Positions 40,080-53,298 of a stretch of DNA of 64,000 nt are shown in pieces. The stretch comes from Apis mellifera (Eukaryota > Arthropoda > Insecta > Hymenoptera > Apidae). A model generated the notes under the pieces. The model saw only the letters and a program-made list of their open reading frames with translations, was not told where the DNA came from and did not search any database. Each line of letters opens with the position of its first letter. Position 1 is the stretch's first letter. The stretch is taken from positions 6,319,001 to 6,383,000 of the forward strand of contig NC_037644.1 in assembly GCF_003254395.2 (NCBI RefSeq), written 5' to 3'. Both the position numbers and the translations under genes were made by a program.

Positions 40080-40380
40080 CATCATCATGTTTTAATCGCT
40101 GAACGTGACCTAATCATATTCTGACTGCTAGATATTATACAGTGTTGTATTGATCTTGATTGTGCTTTGAGTAGACACGATCATTATGAATTATTATGAA
40201 CTGCGGTTTCGTATAGTTAATGTATCACACTCCAATCAAATGCAGTCCATTTTACTCATCAATAAAGGTAGGAAAATACATTCTACTATTCTGCATTTAA
40301 TTTTGGCCAGAGAGACATGCATCCATTTACGTTCCACGCTCATCCAGCTATTCATGATTGTGAATAGCTGTTTTGTTTGA
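40080..40380 (+). other. G+C-richer island with a 64-codon frame and small hairpin
   Basis: The open frame at 40186-40380 (MNYYELRFRIVNVSHSNQ near the start) has a more balanced composition than chance frames. It is interrupted by a donor-like AAAG|GTAGGA at 40267 and an acceptor-like TTGGCCAG at 40305-40312. The implied intron would be only about 45 bases, which is very short. A hairpin with 10-bp arms (CAGCTATTCA, loop TGATTG) lies at 40345-40370. No family recognised; coding status uncertain. Confidence 0.25.
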
Positions 40381-41162
40381 TGGCAAAAATATGAAATTAT
40401 ATTATATTATATTATTTAATTCTAGTTTCCATTTTTCACTATATATACATGTACAATCATAAATAAAAAATATTTTTTCACATTATGCGAATATTAATTA
40501 ACAAATTAAAATTAATTGATAAATCATCAATTATCAAAACCAATAATAATTTTATATAAAATATTTAATATAATTAAATATTTAATAATTAGAGTATAAT
40601 TAGTTAGACGAAACAATTTTTTTATTATTAAAATCAATTGATTTCAATTCTAAGCTGAAATTAACTCTTAAAAGTATTAGTAGTTTTAATTTTTTAAAAT
40701 ATAAATTTTTAATAGTACAAAATAAAACAAAATTTTAAATTATAAATTATTTAGATTTTTTTAATATTATATCTTTTATAAAAAATATTTCCAAACGGAA
40801 TTGTATTTGAAAGATGAAATAGTAATAAAAATTCTCGGATTGATTTCAAATATTCAAGAGATTTTTCATCAAAAGAGTGTTCAACATATATACAAATTTT
40901 TAATTAGGATTTAATGCTTAAAATCAAGATTTTTCAGAAAACAAATTTCTTTTTAAGATTTTTCTCCATTTAATCTTATCTTTTAAAGGATAAGGACGTA
41001 TACAATAAGAATTTTTAAGGACGTGTATAATAATTAACATTATTAGTCATTCAAAATCAATATATTATACAATATTTGCATCTCTTATATTTCATCTATT
41101 ATAATTCATCTATTATAATTTATTTTTCAGAATTAAAAATAATTATAAATATATATAAGATA
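40381..41162. other. A+T-rich stretch
   Basis: No gene or clear repeat. The mariner copy at 41165 is inserted into its right end. Confidence 0.6.
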
Positions 41163-41164
41163 TA

Positions 41165-41194
41165 TTGGGTTGGCAACTAAGTAATTACGAATTT
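41165..41194 (+). repeat. Left terminal inverted repeat of mariner copy 1
   Basis: 30 bases matching the complement of 42066-42095 except at two positions near the inner end (TTACGAA versus TTGCGGA). It is preceded by the TA target duplication. Confidence 0.93.
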
Positions 41195-41196
41195 CA

Positions 41197-42006
41197 GTTG
41201 AAGTTGATGACGACCTAATCAAAGCAATAATCGATTCGGATCATCACAGTACAACTCGTGAGATTGCAGAGAAGCTTCATATATCACATACATGCATTGA
41301 AAACCACTTAAAACAACTTAGCTATGTTCAAAAACTCGATACATGGGTTCCTCACGAACTGAAAGAAAAGCATTTAACGCAACGCATTAACAGCTGCGAT
41401 TTGCTAAAGAAACGTAATGAAAATGATCCATTTTTAAAACGACTGATAACTGGCGATGAAAAATGGGTTGTTTACAACAATATCAAGGAAAAGATCGTGG
41501 AGTAGACCACGTGAACCAACTCAAACAACATCAAAAACTGGTATTCATCAAAAAAAGGTTTTGTTATCAGTTTGGTGGAATTACAAAGGAATTAACTATT
41601 TTGAACTCTTACCAATCGAACGATCAATTCTGTTGTCTACATTGAATAACTAACGAAATTAAATAATGCAGTTGAAGAAAAGCGGCCCGAATTGACAAAT
41701 CGAAAAGATGTTGTATTCCATCCTGACAATGCAAGGCCACACACATCTTTGGTCACTCGGCAAAAATTATTGGAGCTTAGTTGGGATGTTTTGCCACATC
41801 TATCATATAGTCCTGACCTTGCATCATCTCATTACTTTTTGTTTCGATTTTTACAAAACTCCTTGAATGGTAAAAATTTCAATAATGATGATGATATCAA
41901 ATCGTACCTGATTCAGTTTTTTGCTAATAAAAACCAGAAGTTTTATGAACGTGAGATTATGATACTGCCTGAAAGATGGCAAAAGGTCATTGATCAAAAT
42001 GGATAA
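41197..42006 (+). pseudogene. Mariner transposase pseudogene
   Basis: The gene encoded a DNA-cutting and -joining enzyme that binds the element's terminal repeats. Frame 1 (41197-41487) gives VEVDDDLIKAIID, the second helix-turn-helix region, TWVPHELKEK and ITGDEKWVVYNN, with the first catalytic Asp at 41455. A two-base loss near 41488, relative to the sister copy's AAGCGGAAAAG, shifts to the frame reading WSRPREPTQ and KKVLLSVWW. A second shift near 41612 moves to the frame holding an in-frame TAA (41647) and then DNARPHTS, with the second Asp at 41725. The third catalytic position, 35 codons later, is CAT (His) at 41830 instead of Asp, in the context ASSHYFLFR. The N-terminal DNA-binding helix is deleted. 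The gene ends at TAA 42004-42006. Confidence 0.92.
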
Positions 42007-42065
42007 TACATTACAAAATAAAGTTATTTAGTTCCATGAAAAAATTGTCTTTGATTTTCTAAAAA

Positions 42066-42095
42066 AAATCCGCAATTACTTAGTTGCCAACCCAA
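42066..42095 (-). repeat. Right terminal inverted repeat of mariner copy 1
   Basis: Partner of 41165-41194, followed by TA at 42096-42097. Confidence 0.93.
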
Positions 42096-42097
42096 TA

Positions 42098-43149
42098 TAT
42101 ATATTTTCAAAAAAATATAAGATAATATCATTCAGTAAAAAAGGAAAAATTAGATGATATTATTAAAATACAACTTATATATATATATAATATAAGCTAG
42201 AATTCAACAATTATGAACAAAACAAAACGTAATTCTTTATAGATAATATAATATTCTAGAAAATTTGAATAAATAAAATAAATAGGATTTGATAAATAGG
42301 ATTAAAATATATAAATAAAAATAAATAAAATATAAAAATATATAGTAAGTAATATAAATAAATTTATTTCTTTTCATTTAAAAAATTAAAATTTATTTTT
42401 GTTTTTCGAATGATATTGAAAATATAAAACATATATATTATTATATTTTATATAATATATAAATATAAATATATTTTATATTTTATTTAATAAAAAACAT
42501 TAAAACCTTTAGTTTTTTTAAAAACATTTTCATTTGAAAAAACATTTTCAAGAAAAACTGGTCCAATTGATTGCGAATTTATATCTAGATATTGTAGAAA
42601 ATATACTTTTATATTTAAAATATAATAGTAATGTGTATAATATAAATATAAATAATATATCATAGTTGAATATATGTATACAATACTCTCAAAATTTCGA
42701 TATATATATATTTTTTCCGTCCTAACACAAGCCTGAAATCTCAGATATTCGCATATTCTTTTTTTTTTTTATTTATTTCTTAATTAATTTATTCTTTGAT
42801 TGTTAATAAACAGTTAATACATTGCATGTATTTCTAATTGTATATAATTGAAAATCTATTATTGAAAATTTATTAATATTTTAATCTTTGGATTACATGA
42901 TAAATTATAGAGAAATTTTTTAGAAAATTAAAAATTGAAATTTGAGTATATAAACTCGATAGCTAAATGGTTGACTTAGAATTTATTGAAATAAATGTTC
43001 TATTTTAATTAATATAATTAATAATTAATTTAAATTTAAATTACTATATTTACGCTTAGAAATTTAATATTAAATATAACAAATTTTGTATGAATTTAAT
43101 AATAAAAATGATCAATATTTTTATATTATATTTATGTCAATCTAGTAGA
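42098..43149. other. A+T-rich stretch
   Basis: No gene or clear structured repeat. Confidence 0.6.
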
Positions 43150-43580
43150 TTGTTAAGGAGAGAGCTTATGAAATGAACGGGTAATTTGGCCTTTATTTTT
43201 AACAATTCGAGTACTTCTAATAGTCTAACAATAATTTATGAGCGGACATAGTTTTCCTAACATTTTCCAAATCTTTAATTATCGCAAGAATCTTATAATT
43301 AAATTAAAATAGAAATAGAAAATTAGACAGATAGAATTCAACAATCATATAGTTTAAGTCAATTTAAATACATCAAAATATAATTAAAATTATTAGTTAG
43401 TTGCAAAGAGTTAAAATACTACCATTCGTTTAGTCAAAACTCATAATCTAAATCTATACAATCTTATGGTAATAGATGATCTTTCGAGCAATAGCATCAG
43501 TTTAGGCACCCGATTTATGAAATATTCAAAATTGTTCATATTTCGACTTTAACATAAATAGTGTGTTTAAAGAGTATAAA
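43150..43580 (-). repeat. Dispersed repeat R2, copy 3 (minus orientation, partial)
   Basis: Collinear with the right part of copy 1. CAATCTTATGGTAATAGATG at 43461 and ATCTTTCGAGCAATAGCATC near 43480 match CAATCCTACAATCGTAGTAG and ATCTTTCGAACAAGAATATT near 27051-27090. CAGTTTAGGCACCC is followed by ATTCAAAATTGTTC, just as CAGTTTAGACATTC is followed by ACTCAAAATCACAT. The left part (43150-43300) is more diverged. Confidence 0.5.
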
Positions 43581-45654
43581 TTTGAATGAAAATTTTATTG
43601 TTAATGTTATTATATAAAAATAATAAAGATATTATTAATTTGTAAAACATAAGTAATATCTTTTTGGTAAACGTTAAAACGAAATAAATACAAATTTTAA
43701 AAACAATAAATATAAATTTTATTTTTTTTATATAAAGAAATATTTTAAAGTGTAATTTATCATCAGAACTGTAATATTATATATTTTGGAATTTCATATC
43801 TTATTATGTGAATATTAATAATAAGAATATTAGTTTATTTTAGAAATTTTGCAATGCCTGTATCAGTGATTACATCATATTTATGATATTTGATGCACTA
43901 TGTTGATTGCACTACTCAAAATTTATTTATATATATACTACGTAATTTATTCTACTACATATTAAACAACCATTTATTTACAGATTTAAGATTTGATGAG
44001 ACAAAGAATTCAATAATTTTAATATGAGTATATGATTTATAATATTAGTTTGATAATTTATGTCGAAAAGATATATTGTGTTTAGATATTTTGCGGAGAA
44101 ATAATGATTTTAGATTTATGGAATTTTTTTAAAAATTGTATTTTTTATAGTTTTTTAGATATTTTAATTTGCAAAATTTCAATTAAAATATACATAATTA
44201 CTTGGCAGTAGTATAATTTAACTCAGATTGAAAGAATAAACAATATGATAGATTTGATAATTATTGAAATAAATTATTGATTATTATTCATAATTCGGCT
44301 CCATTGGTGGCTTATTGTCTCACAAAGAATATTTTGCATTTAAATCCTAATTAAATATAACGTTTTCTTTAAATAAAATCTTATATGAATAGAGTTTTAA
44401 AGTTATTTATATTATTATTAGAACATCTATATATTTTTAATATGAAATCTGGAAGAAAATAAAAATATTGTACCATTTTTACTTAAAATATAAAAATAAA
44501 TTAATTAAAAATGGTATCACTAAGTGATTTGGCACATGATAACAAATAATAATTAACATCATTATATTCGACTATAGTGTTGAAGTATAATAATATAATC
44601 TCCGAAATGAAAACACGATAATTTTTGAACTGTATATTAATGACCACATGAAATGTTGAATGAAATGTAGAGTTGTAGTTAACTGTTAAAAATACAATGT
44701 GAAAAGATTTGATAACATGTTGGTTTAAATTAAAGTCAGAATTTAGTTATATTAAAAGTTATATGAACTTAGTAAAACTAAGAATTTATTGATTTTTATG
44801 TCGCAAAAGTAAAAATTGCAGAATAGAAATATTTGAAACTGATCGTAAATTAAATTGATTTAGAAATACTATACATTTTAGCATTTATTAAAAAAATTTG
44901 TATTCGATTTTCTAAAATTAATGACACATTAATTGTTTCCGCATTTCAAAGAATATTTTTATTTAATTACGTTTTATGATTTATTAGAATTTTTTAAATA
45001 GAGAAATCCCGAACAATGAATTTAGACAGATTTTACAATAAATATATGTATGACTATATTCTTAATCTTAATCTAATCATATTTATTGAAAAATGTTGTA
45101 TTTTATTATAATTTGGCATAGCACTATTATCTTCAGAATAAGTTTTTTAACAAAATTGAATTTGAAAATTCGTTTATGATTCTTATTATGACTTTATATA
45201 TTCAATTTCAATTATCAAAAAAAAAAAAAGTAATAACAAGCAATAAAATTTTATTCTATATTTTGCTTATCTTTATCTATAGGATAACTATCGACAGTTT
45301 ATTTAAGAAATAGATAATAATAGATAATTTTAGTTATACATACAGATTTTTCGAATTCTATGTAAATAATATAATAATTTGTTTTCTAATCAGAAAATAG
45401 ATTTTAGATTTTATATTATAAAGTTTTTCAAATTTATTTTATTCGAAAACAAAGTGAAATAAGAAAATTTTATTCTATATTTTCCGATTATTACTAACTA
45501 TAACATATTTTGTTTATATTTTGAAGAAATTATGTAAAAAAAAGAATTCAAAACTTTAAGGACTTATATTCTTATTTATAAAGAAGAATAAAAAATGTCA
45601 ACATAGTCCACTTTCATAGTCCACTTCAATCCTTTCGATATAAAATCGATATAC
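43581..45654. other. A+T-rich stretch
   Basis: Scattered slightly more complex sequence at 44280-44330 (TTCGGCTCCATTGGTGGC) and 44520-44720. No frame or motif supports a gene. Confidence 0.55.
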
Positions 45655-46330
45655 GAATATTTAATATTCTTAGTTTTTTTATAAATACATCGAAATGCAA
45701 TTAAATGAGATTTTGAACATTGCACAAAAAAAGATGTCTGGATTGAATGCTGAATAGAACTGTACAATTATTTGTATTATGAGTTTTGAGTAAATTTTAA
45801 ATTTTTGAAGTTGACCAACGACTGACTAAATTCTATCTGACTTCTAATTGTACTCTAATCTGCATTATATTTTAATCTATCGATCTAATCTGAAATCTAT
45901 CTATGTTAAATTCTATTTATTTGATCTATATTCTATCTCAACTGTGATTTTGGAAAAAGAATCTTGGTTTTTTTCTCCAATTATTATTTTCTGCAAAATA
46001 CAAACTAAAAGCAGATTAAAAAAAACCAATAATTGTGTTAAAAAATGTTTCAAGATTGGAAAAAAACTATAGACTTTTATGTGATAACATCGAAGTGTAT
46101 AGAAATCAAGATTTTTGATCAATCGTTATTATGATCTGTTCATTTTGCGCACAATTTGTGAAGTGGCCATCATTGTTATCTTAGTCTTGATTACTATTAG
46201 GAGTTTAGAAAATATGAATGAACTACATTCGTAAATTATTATTGAAACTTAAATGTTGAAAATGTTGAAGCTGTTAAAAATGAAATTTAAGTTATCAAGC
46301 CGTTTCAGAAGTCAGTTCTGATTTTTATTC
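45655..46330 (+). repeat. Dispersed repeat R2, copy 4 (plus orientation)
   Basis: It starts near GATTTTGAACATTGCACAAA (45709), matching the minus-strand start of copy 1 almost base for base through ATGTCTGGATTGAATGC. Next comes the TCTATCTGACTTCTAATTG region, then the complement of the AGAAAATAATAATTGG segment at 45980-46000. GCGCACAATTTGTGAAGTGG follows at 46148 and GTTGAAAATGTTGAAGCTG at 46255. The 63- to 74-codon frames on both strands here are not conserved in other copies and are chance. Confidence 0.6.
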
Positions 46331-47382
46331 TTAATAGAATGTAAATAAAGAGATTGGATCAAGAAAATATTAACTCAAAATTTTCATAACATAATTATTA
46401 TTACTATTATTACTATTATTAATATTAACTAATATTAAATAATATTTCATAGATATGAAGAAAATAAAAAATAAGATCATACAAAATGATTATACAAATG
46501 ATATTACTTCCATTAATATTAATAATAATTATGTTAAAAATTTTGAATTAATATTTTTTTAAATCAATTCCTTTATTTACATTCAATGTATTATGTTTAC
46601 ATTCAATTCAATGCATTATGAACAAATTCATTCATATTGAATGTTCATCAACAATAATAAAAATCGATTTTATATCAAAAGAATTGCAGGACTTATGTTA
46701 ATTGGATATTTTTTGCTCTTCTCGGTGAATATTATAAACTGTTAAAGTCTTGATCGTTTTTCTTTATTTTTAATCTATATACTATAAAGTCTATATCTAA
46801 ATATTATGAATTGATAAATCACATGATTTTAATTTGACATAAAATATTCATATGCTAACATCGATGCCAATATCGTCAATAGTTCGTACGAAGAATTAAG
46901 AATTCTGCTTTTATATAATATTCTCAATATCATAACCTATTCCCGTATAATCTATTTCCCACTTCTTATTATCGAATACATTTAACATTTTTTTTGATTT
47001 ATAATATATGGGATTTAATAATTATTTTCTTGAATAAATATTTAAAATTAGAAAAATATTTACATAGAAGTTAAATTGTTATAAATTAACGATTAGATTT
47101 TAAAATAAATTAAGAAAAGTTTTATTTAAAATATAAAAACTTATATTATAATAATGATTAATTATTTTGTATTCTTTTTATATTAATAAAATTTAAAAAT
47201 AAAGCAAGAAAAATAAGAAGAAAGTACTTAAAACATAAGAAAAAATAATTTTAAGTACTATATAATCCTATATTAATATAATTTTAATTATCAATTATTT
47301 AATATATGTAATATATATTTAAAAAAAACTAAGAAAACATAATTTTATAAAAGTATCGTCATGATTATAATAAAATATCAAA

Positions 47383-47384
<2 letters not shown>
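46331..47384. other. A+T-rich stretch
   Basis: No gene or clear repeat beyond short ATTATTACTATT runs. Confidence 0.6.

Positions 47385-47454
<70 letters not shown>
47385..47454. repeat. (TA)n microsatellite, 70 bases
   Basis: The longest uninterrupted TA tract in the window. Confidence 0.96.
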
Positions 47455-47456
<2 letters not shown>

Positions 47457-48579
47457 CAAGATATTTAAAGCAAATATAATTATTTTAATTTTTGAATTAT
47501 GTATTTATAAATTATATAAAATTAATATAATAAATATAATGAATATAATAATGAATATATAAATAAATGAATATAATAAAATATTAAAAAAATATTTTAA
47601 TGTTTTCTCATTTCATGTTATATACTCTTATATTATTAGACTATAAATTTTTAAATATTGCAACGATATTGATATAAAATTATATAAATTACACAATTAT
47701 ATAAGTTTACACTTATAATTTATTAATTTTCTTTCAATAAAGATTGCTCATTTGTTATACATGAGATTAAAAATAGTATAATTATCTTGATTGGATATGT
47801 TTTATTCTCACGCATTGATATCTTTTTAATTAACTTACCTTTAGCACATTTTTTTTTTCAAGTGAAATAAATTCAAGAAAATTCAAAAACGTGATTTACA
47901 TCACTCTTTTGTAATATTTATTTTAATATTTAATATTAAGGTAATTGAAAATAAATTTCGAATGATATTGAATTAGATTTTTAAAATTATTATGTATTCT
48001 AAAAAAAAACTATTTACATTAATAATGCGAATACTTTCAAATATGATAATTAAAAAGTAATTTTAATCAAAATTTAAATTATTTTATTAAAAAAATATAT
48101 ATTATAAAGAATAATTCTAAAGAATTCTAAAGAAAGAAAAGATAATAAAAAATTATATATTTCTTTCTATCAATATTGTATGGAGATTTATTTAATATTA
48201 TAAATATATTTTTAAAAATTGACAAATCAATAATATAAACAATCCAAAATTTATAATCATTCTCAAAAAAATTAATTTTTGATTAAATTCTTGATTATTT
48301 CATATATTTTCACAATTGGAAAACGAAATAATAATACATACAGAAATATCAAAATTTTAATTAACAATTAACAATTATAAATTAAACATTATTATAGTCT
48401 TATGTATTCACTTATTCGAATATACTTAGATTCAATATAACAATGATCTGTTAGATTCAGAATATTAACAATGTGTCAATCTTCTGTATTTGAAAAATAG
48501 AAAATCAAATTAATTAAACAATTATAGAAATAATATATAAATTTTTTCTTATATTATTATATAAAATTTTATTCTTCTG

Positions 48580-48626
<47 letters not shown>

Positions 48627-51600
48627 TGCATATATATATATATTCTTTATTTTTAAAATTCTTTACTCTTATTTTATTTTTAAAATTTATAATAAATTTG
48701 TAATTACATTATTTCATTTATCATCTCCCCTTCTTCCTTCCCTCTCGAAAAACTTATCTAAGAATTAAAAAAACAATAATAATTATTTTTATTGATATTT
48801 TCAATTTATCTTGTGGCATAGAGCATATTATATTTAAAAATATATCTATATAATTAATTTATATAATTTTTTCACAAAGATATAAATTGCTTCAAGAAAA
48901 ATATATTTATATTTTGAAAAAATTGGAGAAAATTGATAAAAAAAAATTATATAAACATTATACAATATTATATAAACACTAAATAATATTTTATTTTAAT
49001 AATATTTTAATTTTTTTGCAGATTTACATTCAATATTTTTTAACATAAACAAACATAAAATTTTTTAAATTTAAACAAAAAATATATTTAAAAAATATTA
49101 TTTAATAAATAATATAAAATATCTCGAAACTCCCATTTATGAGAAGTTAATACATATAATTATGATAGATAAAAAAACAAAACAAAGGTTAGTTAATCTC
49201 ATACATTATAAATTTTACAATGAAACATTATTTAAATATTTATGTATTTATAATAGTACATTATGTAGCATCATTTGGAACGCATATAACATTGAATCTA
49301 ATACTTATTTGATTTCAACGTTTGATTGAAATATGAATATAAAAAATTGTAATAAATGCAAACTATTTATATCTTTATTTTTATCTACGTTCTCAATATT
49401 TGTATCATTCTCAAAATCCATAATATTAATATAAATAACAAAAATCATAATTAAGACTTGTTAATAAACAATAAATAATAATTTCTATAAATAATTTTTC
49501 TTCTTTGTCCTTTCCATGAAATATTTGGATGTTATAAAATTTGGATTAAAATCTGTTTTTATTAAAAAATTTTGATTAGTTTTATATTTAATTATATGTA
49601 AATAATATTTTTTTATTGATTTTATATTTTTATTGATATATTTTTTAGTCATAAATAAATTTTTATTAATTTATTATTATTAATATCTTTCAATACAATT
49701 CAGTAATGCAATTCAATATAGTTTTTTAATATCATCTGATAAATTTAGTTATTAATCTGATAAATAATTTTTAATGACTTTTATTAGACTTTCATTTAAA
49801 CATTAAAATATATCTATTAAAATATACAAATTTTTGCCATAATTTATTTGCTATTTATTAGAATAAATAGAGATTAGATATGATATTAGATATGACATAT
49901 ATTAAATTTTTTTATATATCTCATATTTTTTTAATGTACAATTTTAAAACAATAGTTCTAACAATATTTAACTTTAAATTATGAGGATTGAGATATATAT
50001 GTAATATATCTTGATTTATATATTTTTTCAGCGTGTATTTCGTTATAAAATTATAATATTTCATAAAAATCAAATCACAGTGATGTAAATTTTACATAAA
50101 TAAAATAAAAGTTTACATTTTTTTAATACGAAAATGTATTTCCTTTAATAAAATAATTTTACATTAATAAATTTGCTAATAAAACAATCCGAAAATAAAT
50201 CAAAAGTTCTCTAAAAAAATCAAATCTCCCTGTATCAATCCTCTCTCCATTATATTGATTTTCATATTATGATTTTTATATTATGATTTTCAATTATTAA
50301 ATTATTATAAATAAATAATGATTACAAAATTATTAAAAATTACAAAAAATACAATTTAGAAGAATATGATAATGAATATAAAATAAAACATATAGAAATA
50401 TAATTGAAAAAATATATTTTCCTTATATTATTTTTTTGTAACTTTTTAATTATATAATGATATAGGAGTGATATATGGATTCTACGTTAATGATAAAATG
50501 AAAAAAATTATAAAATATCTTCTTTTCATTAATAATTATTTTATGGAAAATAAATAATAATCAGATATCTCATATAAATGATATTTTTATTTTTACTAAT
50601 GATACATTATCATTATTTATAATAAGTAATTAATTGGAATTTTCCTAGAAAGAAAATATATAAGTTATAATGCTATCTTAATATAATATAGCAATAACAT
50701 TTATTCTTGAAAAACAAATAATATTTTACTAATCTATTGAAATAATTGCACTTTAAATTTATTTGTAATTTTTAATTACAAAAAGATCAATTATATTAAT
50801 TGCAAGAGAAATAATTATTTATAAAATACAATAATTTTAACTTAAATAAGTAAATTACAATCATTACAAATTAATTGATTTGAAATAAATTATATTTTAA
50901 CATCAATCATTTAGATATTAATACTAATAATATTAATAAAATTATAACTCAAAGTTCGTATTAATTATTTAAACTTTACGTTATAGTTTTATTATTCATG
51001 TTGATATTTAGTCATCATTTATTTCATACAATTATTTTTATAAATTATTATTTAAAAAAATTGTACATACTTATATATATTATATATATTATATTAATAT
51101 AATAATACATATAGTTTTGTAAGCTAATATATATAGTTAATGAATATAATTTACTAATATAATTATTATTAATATAATTTTAATTTATTCAAATTATTTA
51201 TTGTTGCTTTTAATAACTCTAATAAAGCTTACAAAACAAATGAATAAAGTGCATTAATTTTTCGTACTTCTTTTTATTATTTATTAAATTATAATTAATT
51301 TGAAATTTATATATACAAAATATATTTTTTTATTAAAAAGAATATTTTAAATAATATTTTAAATAAAACTTGTATTACTTTTCTTTAAATAATATTTAAT
51401 AATAATTAAATTTTAAATAATGAATAATTTTAATTTCAAATATCCTGTAGTAAAAAAGAAATTATTAAATGTAAAATAGAATGAAAAAAATAAAAGAGAT
51501 GCATTTATATATTATATCTATATAAAGATATAAGATAAATATATTATGTTAAAAAAAGCATCGAAAATTTATTGTAATAATGTGATATAAATTTTTACAT

Positions 51601-52423
51601 AAATATTTAATAGTTATTATTTTAATAGTCATTATTTTAGAAAAATATGATTGTAGAATAATTAATTAATAAAAAATAATTTTGATTGTGAAATAATTAA
51701 CATATCTAATAATTAAAATTTAATATATAAAACACAAGAAATATACGAAATTCAATATTCAGCTGTTTTCATATGCTTCTTATTTTTCATATGAAATGAA
51801 TCATAAATTTTATATGTAAAATATCTAAACTATTGATTTTTGGGTCAATAGATAAATTGATATTTTTTTGTAAAGAATATCACATTATATCAATTAATAC
51901 AATAAAAAATATATGATCAAATTTTAAAAAATTTAATAATTATTGAAATTAGTTATTAAATCTATAAAAAAAAAATAACGTCAAAATATATCCTTTTCAT
52001 GAAACATTATATTGGCGAGACTCGTATCCAAATTAATAGGGAGATATAAATGGCTGGATAGTAAAATTTTTCAATAATAAAACGATTAGTTTTCTTTTGC
52101 ATTAAACTTCATTTATTCAAGTAGAAATGAACAAAATTGACAGTTTCTTTCAATATCTAAGGATCTTATATCTTTTTAACTTAAATTAATTAACATAAAT
52201 TTTTTATTGTAAGCAATTGCATAGAATTATATTCCCGTTGTATCTCAAACCATCGCACCATTCACTATGTATTTTTGCTAATTTCGTTGCATTTTCATCA
52301 CGATTTTTAATTATTTTGTATTTATTTTTAATAGTTAAAACTACACGTTTTTATTTACTTATCATTACTGTTCATTGCTTAAGATTGAATTGATATGATT
52401 ACATTTAACAGGTCCAAAGTATT
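47455..52423. other. A+T desert
   Basis: About 5 kb of A+T-rich sequence with a (TA)n at 48586-48625. The 61-codon + frame starting at 48583 is encoded largely by that repeat. I see no gene. Confidence 0.65.
48586..48625. repeat. (TA)n microsatellite
   Basis: About 40 bases of perfect TA, followed by CTGCA and a further short TA run. Confidence 0.93.
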
Positions 52424-52425
52424 TA

Positions 52426-52459
52426 AAGAGTGTCCCAAAATTAACGCAAGATTTGAATT
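52426..52459 (+). repeat. Left terminal inverted repeat of the DD41D element
   Basis: 34 bases starting AAGAGTGTCCCAAAATTAAC, with five mismatches to the right end. TA precedes it. Confidence 0.88.
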
Positions 52460-52538
52460 TGCCGCCATTTTTGCATTAAGTTGTTGGCAACCCTGAAAAA
52501 AGAACAATTTGACAGCTGAGAGTTTAGGGTTAGTAAAA

Positions 52539-53227
52539 ATGGAGCGTTATACGATACAACAACGTGCAATAGATTATTAATCATTAAAAAGTGGATGTTG
52601 GTTTTTCGAGTAAAATAATCCTAAGTGATGAAGCATATTTTTACCTCGATGGCTTTGTTAATTGCTAAAATTGCCATGTTTGGAGTTCGGAAAACCCACG
52701 TGTGATTAGCGAAAAACAAATGCACCTACAACGTATCACTGTTTGGTGTGGATTTTGGACAGGAGACATCATACTTTTTTGAGAATGAGGCTGGTCAAGC
52801 AGCAACTGTTAATAATGCTCGATATCGCGACATGATAACACAGTTCTTTCTGCCGAAATTGGATGATATTGGTGTGGCCAATATGTGGTTTCAACAAGAC
52901 GGTGCCACATGCCATATAGCCAATGAAACAATTCAATTATTGCATGAAACATTTCCTGGTCGTGTTCTCTCTCGTTTCGATGATCAGAATTGACCCCCTA
53001 GATTATGTGATTTAACACCATTAGATTTCTTCTTATGGGGTTATTTGAAGTCAAAAGTCTATGTCAACAATCCTACAACTACGTGCATTACAAGAGGAAA
53101 TTAAACGCTGCATCAATGAAAATCAGCCACAATTATGCAAAAAGGTCATGAAAATTTTGACGAAAAGGTGCGCATGTGCCAGCAATGCTGTGGAGGCCAT
53201 TTATCCGATGTGTTACTCCATAAATAA
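52539..53227 (+). pseudogene. DDE transposase pseudogene (DD41D type)
   Basis: ATG 52539 gives 13 codons and then a stop at the deletion junction. The catalytic region resumes with KIILSDEAYFYLDGFVN (first Asp 52627), then NCHVWSSENPRV and RITVWCGFWTG. A small deletion near 52770 shifts the frame; the new frame reads FFENEAGQAATVNNARYRDM and MWFQQDGATCHIANET (second Asp 52898). TGG has become TGA at 52991, just before PPRLCDLTPLDFFLWGYLK (third Asp 53024). Forty-one codons lie between the last two Asp. Two more frame changes follow, near 53083 and 53150. The original stop is probably TAA 53225-53227, after a codon series for CCGGHLSDVLLHK. All three catalytic Asp codons survive, but the frame does not. 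Confidence 0.88.
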
Positions 53228-53298
53228 CCTTATCCTGTGTAATTTATGATTAACTTAAAAAATAAATATCTAAAGACTAAAAACTCTCTTTTATATTT

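Larger units (their letters stand above)
41165..42095 (+). mobile_element. Mariner deletion derivative, copy 1 (931 bp)
   Basis: The element is flanked by TA at 41163-41164 and 42096-42097. The 30-base terminal inverted repeats (41165-41194 and 42066-42095) differ at two positions and begin TTGGGTTGGCAACTAAGTAA. Full-length mariners are about 1.3 kb. Here the 5' untranslated region and roughly the first 75-80 transposase codons are missing, so the left terminal repeat runs straight into the VEVDDD codons. The sister copy at 31840-32272 has the same junction. The protein resembles the cecropia/SETMAR-like branch (WVPHEL, DEKW, DNARPH and YSPDL blocks). The copy is not autonomous and probably moved with transposase from another locus. 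Confidence 0.93.

Noticed and set aside
45576..46122. Three frames of 63 to 74 codons on both strands
   Set aside because: They lie in R2 copy 4 and are not kept in the other four copies.
48583..48768. 61-codon + frame with repeated YI
   Set aside because: It is encoded by a (TA)n microsatellite.
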